From contig JBJYWI010000026.1 of assembly GCA_046259385.1 (NCBI GenBank), forward strand, positions 1-6,877: a DNA stretch of 6,877 nucleotides. Reading direction: 5' to 3'. The stretch is from CAVWDI01 sp046259385 (GTDB lineage Bacteria; Chloroflexota; Anaerolineae; Anaerolineales; UBA4823). The notes beneath the pieces were generated by a model, which saw nothing but the letters and a program-made list of their open reading frames with translations, was not told the origin of the DNA and ran no database searches. Numbering within the stretch: the first letter of the stretch is position 1; each line of letters starts with the position of its first letter. Shown one piece after another: positions 3,878 through 6,877 of this stretch. The position numbers and the translations under genes were made by a program.

Positions 3878-6877
3878 AATTTCGAAATGCATCAGCCGGT
3901 TATTGCCTGCATCACTTACCCAGATTCCGCCCTCTGAATCAACCGCAATTCCGGCAGGCATTCCGAAACTGTCCAGTCCAGTCCCATAATCACCCCAGAA
4001 TTGGATTAACTCTCCAGTTTTGTCAAACTGAAGAATCCGGTATCCCTCAGGGTCAGTCGCATAAACCATATCCTTATTTTCCGCAGAAAGATAAGGTTTA
4101 TTGTCAAGCGACTGGCCATACCATGCGACTACATCCCACTCAGTTTCGGGGATATAATTGAAAGATTCATCATCTACTTGTGAAAAAACCTGGATGCGCT
4201 GGTTCCACGTATCTGCAATAAATAAAAACCCTTCCTCATCAATACTTATACCAACAGGTTCATCAAATTGTCCGGGAAGCAAGCCCGGTTCTCCAAACTC
4301 ATCCAGAGGATTACCTTCCTGGTCAAAAATTACTACCCTCTTATTTCCTGTATCCGTAATGTAAACATTCCCATTTTTATCGAAAGCGATATCTCTCGGT
4401 CCCCACATGGCATCAATTGATTCACCTTGGCCAAAATATCCCCACATCGTCAAAAATTCACCTTCCGTTGTGAACTTCTGAATACGGTGATTCCAGGTGT
4501 CCGCGACATAAACCGAACCGTCCGGACCTACTTCGATACCCCAGGGTTGATTGAACAGACCACCAGGTGCATTTCCAGCGCTTACATCGCCAAAACCTCC
4601 CCAGTAATTAATAACTTCACCATCGGGAGATAAATGCTGGATTCGATTGTTATCTGAATCAGCAATAAATAAGCTGCCATCCTCCGCTACAGCAATTCCA
4701 CGTGGCTTATTGAATTGTCCGGGTTGGTCACCCTGGGTGCCAATTATTTTGTCAGCAGTAATTTGGGTTTCTTTACCTTCATATGGGTCTGCCTGGATTA
4801 GTTCTGGGGATGGAACTGCCCCATAATTCCATAATTTATTTACGATATCCTTTCGGATAAATAGTTTCATCCTTGCAGAAGGAGACCAGTTGGGGAGACT
4901 CATGTCTTTATTTGTTACCTGTCCGTACAATGAATAATCACGGTTCAACCAAATCTGAAATAAAGCCGCCCTCATTTCAGGATCTGTAGTTGCGTTTCTG
5001 ATTTTCTCCCAGGTGAGATTGTAATAATCCTGGTTCGGCCACCAAATCCGTATATATTCAAATTCGTTATATGCCTGACCAACAACCGGCTCAATTTTTC
5101 CATAATTGGCATCGCCCACCAGAATCGCATCAGATTCTCTTAGGCTGCGTGTAGGATCTGCTCCAAAATAAACAGCATTATCGTAATTACGCAGGTACCA
5201 CCAATAAGGGTAGGATGTTTCATTATCATACGCTACATTTATTGCCAGTCCGTTTGTTGTACGCTTTGAAATTTCTTCGATTTGTTGTAGTGCTGTTTTC
5301 ACACCACCACCTGAGTGAGCATAAACCAATAATTCGTTTGCGTTATCGTAATTGATATAAGCTGCCTGCGCGCTGGTTCTTGCTGTTAGCATTCCTAAAA
5401 ATGCAAATCCTGTAAGTACTGCAACAAAAACAAACTGAGTGAAGGTCCACCTTTTTAATAGGTACAGCAATCCTATTCCACTCGCGATTCCGGTGATAAA
5501 ACTCACAACAAATGAGCTGGTATCGCGCAGTTGTTCGAGAGTCTTTCCCTGAAACGGCGGATTTAACCCTAGGATTGATGCAAAAGTTGATAAAGAACTT
5601 AAGATAAAAATGATTAACACAATCACTAATAACCAGCCCTGGTTTTCCTTGAATTTTTTCCAATTGATAGATTCGATTAATTTTCCAAAAAACCAGGCTG
5701 CACATAAAATCAACGGCCATGCGATATGAACTGTCAACCATGGCATTTTTTCCCCTGCGACTGTATATGCAAGCAAACTTGTGAACGACCAGAAAATGAT
5801 CAACCCTAAAAACGGAGCCTGAAATACCTCCTGTTTTTCTTTATAAAGGCTGATAAGGTTATTTTGATAATCTGTTTCTGCATACTGATTATCCTTGGAG
5901 AAAAACCATTTCCGGAACATTAAGACGACAACCAGCAAGATTGTGCCTAAAGCTGGAAGGTACTCGTAAATAGGGATTTGAACAAGTCCATAATAATACC
6001 AGGGTTGGCTGCCTCGATTTACCCCCTGCTGTTCTAACCAATATCCTAAGGAGCCGACCAGCCCTGTAAAAAATCCAGCTCCATTTGTAAACACAGTTGT
6101 GTAGAATACAGTGAATATTGCGTAGAATATGGCTGCGTTTGCCAGCCATCTGCGTGGGCTCCACCAAATTCCAATGAGAACAGAGATCAAAATTAGCGGT
6201 ACTAAAAATATACCAATCTGTAAAATACTGGTAGACGTGATATTTTGAACTTGACCTGCGTTGGTCGGGATGCTCCACCCCATCACTCGTGCTGGTAGTG
6301 CACTCAGGTGCGGCAGGACAAGGGTAAACAATAGAATCAAGACATCAAAAGATCTTTCCCCCTTCAATCTCTGAGAAGAGTAACCGACCACAAGCAAAAT
6401 TACGGAAACAATCAGCGCAATCCCACTGAGTATGAACATTATCAAGGAAGGTAATGGCACACTACTTAATAACGAGACCGTCTCACTACCTGTTTCATTT
6501 GTAGCGGTGATTTGACTTTCCGAGTTCTGTGCCACAGTATCCTGATTGATCAATGTCATTAAACCAGCAATCAACAATAAGCAAATCCCCAGAATTAAGA
6601 AACCTGAAAAGAACTTCTTTAGATTAGGTTTATTCCAGGAATTCTTCAGGATTCGTAATAACAAATATCCTGCTATGAATATCATTAATTGGGCAGTGTA
6701 AATAAAAGCTGTTTCTTTTGCTGTAAAATGAAGCGCAGTCGCCGCAGTTAACCAGTAAAGATATCGGTTTTTTCCCGTCTCTAGATAACGTAAGAAAGCC
6801 CATAGAATTACCACACCAAAAAAGGCAACATACGCCTCGTTACGAACATATCTTCCATAGTACAGTAAATATGGGGA
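3866..6877 (-). CDS. Agl23-like (TIGR03663) polytopic GT-C-type membrane protein with C-terminal NHL propeller, 5' partial
   Basis: The gene runs off the right edge. The frame stays open for 21 codons beyond the GTG at 6812-6814, reading SPYLLYYGRYVRNEAYVAFF, so that GTG is internal and at least 1003 residues are present. Numbering below starts at that GTG. Residues 1 to about 480 hold some ten or more hydrophobic helices. They include RYVRNE just upstream, QPWYYYGLVQIPIYEYLPALG (about 271-291) and AGEKMPWLTVHIAWPL (about 353-368), which I recognise as hallmarks of TIGR03663, named flippase activity-associated protein Agl23 and related to GT-C glycosyltransferases such as the PMT family. Residues about 485-690 form an extracytoplasmic domain with VYAHSGGG, YPYWWYLRNYDNAVYFG and WWPNQDYYNLTW. 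Residues about 700-982 are six NHL repeats. A role in transferring or moving lipid-linked sugars at the cell surface is inferred from the family. The catalytic Asp/Glu loop expected near the N-terminus lies outside the window. Confidence 0.93.
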   Translation of the reverse strand, partial: SPYLLYYGRYVRNEAYVAFFGVVILWAFLRYLETGKNRYLYWLTAATALHFTAKETAFIYTAQLMIFIAGYLLLRILKNSWNKPNLKKFFSGFLILGICLLLIAGLMTLINQDTVAQNSESQITATNETGSETVSLLSSVPLPSLIMFILSGIALIVSVILLVVGYSSQRLKGERSFDVLILLFTLVLPHLSALPARVMGWSIPTNAGQVQNITSTSILQIGIFLVPLILISVLIGIWWSPRRWLANAAIFYAIFTVFYTTVFTNGAGFFTGLVGSLGYWLEQQGVNRGSQPWYYYGLVQIPIYEYLPALGTILLVVVLMFRKWFFSKDNQYAETDYQNNLISLYKEKQEVFQAPFLGLIIFWSFTSLLAYTVAGEKMPWLTVHIAWPLILCAAWFFGKLIESINWKKFKENQGWLLVIVLIIFILSSLSTFASILGLNPPFQGKTLEQLRDTSSFVVSFITGIASGIGLLYLLKRWTFTQFVFVAVLTGFAFLGMLTARTSAQAAYINYDNANELLVYAHSGGGVKTALQQIEEISKRTTNGLAINVAYDNETSYPYWWYLRNYDNAVYFGADPTRSLRESDAILVGDANYGKIEPVVGQAYNEFEYIRIWWPNQDYYNLTWEKIRNATTDPEMRAALFQIWLNRDYSLYGQVTNKDMSLPNWSPSARMKLFIRKDIVNKLWNYGAVPSPELIQADPYEGKETQITADKIIGTQGDQPGQFNKPRGIAVAEDGSLFIADSDNNRIQHLSPDGEVINYWGGFGDVSAGNAPGGLFNQPWGIEVGPDGSVYVADTWNHRIQKFTTEGEFLTMWGYFGQGESIDAMWGPRDIAFDKNGNVYITDTGNKRVVIFDQEGNPLDEFGEPGLLPGQFDEPVGISIDEEGFLFIADTWNQRIQVFSQVDDESFNYIPETEWDVVAWYGQSLDNKPYLSAENKDMVYATDPEGYRILQFDKTGELIQFWGDYGTGLDSFGMPAGIAVDSEGGIWVSDAGNNRLMHFEINNP
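3875..4710 (-). repeat. Six NHL repeats forming a beta-propeller at the C-terminus of the large protein
   Basis: Six protein repeats of roughly 35-55 residues are visible within the large gene. They start at PRGIAVAEDG, PWGIEVGPDG, PRDIAFDKNG, PVGISIDEEG, a degenerate one at KPYLSAENKD, and PAGIAVDSEG. Each has a following strand such as FIADSDNNRIQ, YVADTWNHRIQ, YITDTGNKRVV, FIADTWNQRIQ, YATDPEGYRIL or WVSDAGNNRLM. Six blades suit a closed propeller. Blade 4 is followed by an insert (about 25 residues, including PETEWDVVAWYGQ), and blade 5 has lost its P-x-G-I opening. Such propellers bind sugars, peptides or RNA; placed after the last membrane helix, this one should face outside. Confidence 0.9.

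Noticed and set aside
3875..4710. DNA tandem repeat or CRISPR-like array in the NHL region
   Set aside because: The periodicity is at protein level only; the DNA units have diverged and differ in length, and there are no identical repeats or spacers.
5343..6278. Minus-strand open frames of about 130 codons inside the large gene (5343-5741, 5889-6278)
   Set aside because: They overlap the strongly supported Agl23-like frame, which keeps family motifs throughout. The alternative translations are rich in Cys, Trp and Arg and show no domain.
6812..6814. GTG as the start codon of the large membrane protein
   Set aside because: The frame stays open to the window edge, and the upstream residues (YYGRYVRNEAYVAFF) match the family. 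No ribosome binding site precedes the GTG, so the true start is outside the window.

Overview
The window looks like chromosomal DNA of an AT-leaning bacterium, most likely a member of the Chloroflexota (Anaerolineae-like). I judge this from the style of the PlsX protein, from a very large Agl23-type membrane glycosyltransferase-like protein ending in NHL repeats, and from an SPFH protein ending in a small helix-turn-helix. The taxonomic call is inference from family resemblance; no rRNA or marker search was possible. I see no tRNA, rRNA, CRISPR array, insertion sequence or phage gene.

Layout. The left part is read on the plus strand. plsX (71-1102, fatty acid/phospholipid synthesis) sits behind a short leader with a small hairpin. 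It is followed at once by what I read as a fossil of fabF (about 1117-1284), in which the N-terminal strand of a ketoacyl-ACP synthase is joined in frame to its last ~35 residues, with no start codon and an internal stop. Next comes a two-helix membrane protein with a degenerate NERD-like domain (1330-2019). A strong hairpin (2022-2064), U-tailed in both directions, closes this strand and faces the convergent genes.

The right part is read on the minus strand. A two-gene unit (3730 down to 2085) encodes a helical/coiled-coil protein of unknown function and then an SPFH (band 7/stomatin-like, YdjI type) protein with a Gly/Ala-rich linker and a C-terminal excisionase-like helix-turn-helix. It has its own clear extended -10 promoter at 3766-3774 with an inverted repeat just upstream. 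Upstream of that promoter lies the 3' end of a very large gene (3866 to beyond 6877), whose terminator hairpin appears to include its own stop codon. That gene encodes a polytopic GT-C/Agl23-like (TIGR03663) protein with a six-blade NHL propeller at its C-terminus; its N-terminus lies outside the window.

How they work together. plsX and the fabF relic belong to acyl-chain synthesis and suggest that an ancestral fatty-acid operon was cut down here. The coiled-coil and SPFH proteins probably act together as a membrane-associated complex. The large protein probably handles lipid-linked sugars at the cell surface. Nothing in the sequence ties these three units into one pathway. I do not see a convincing new defence or mobile system; the most noteworthy items are the fabF fossil, the SPFH-HTH fusion with its partner, and the degenerate NERD protein.
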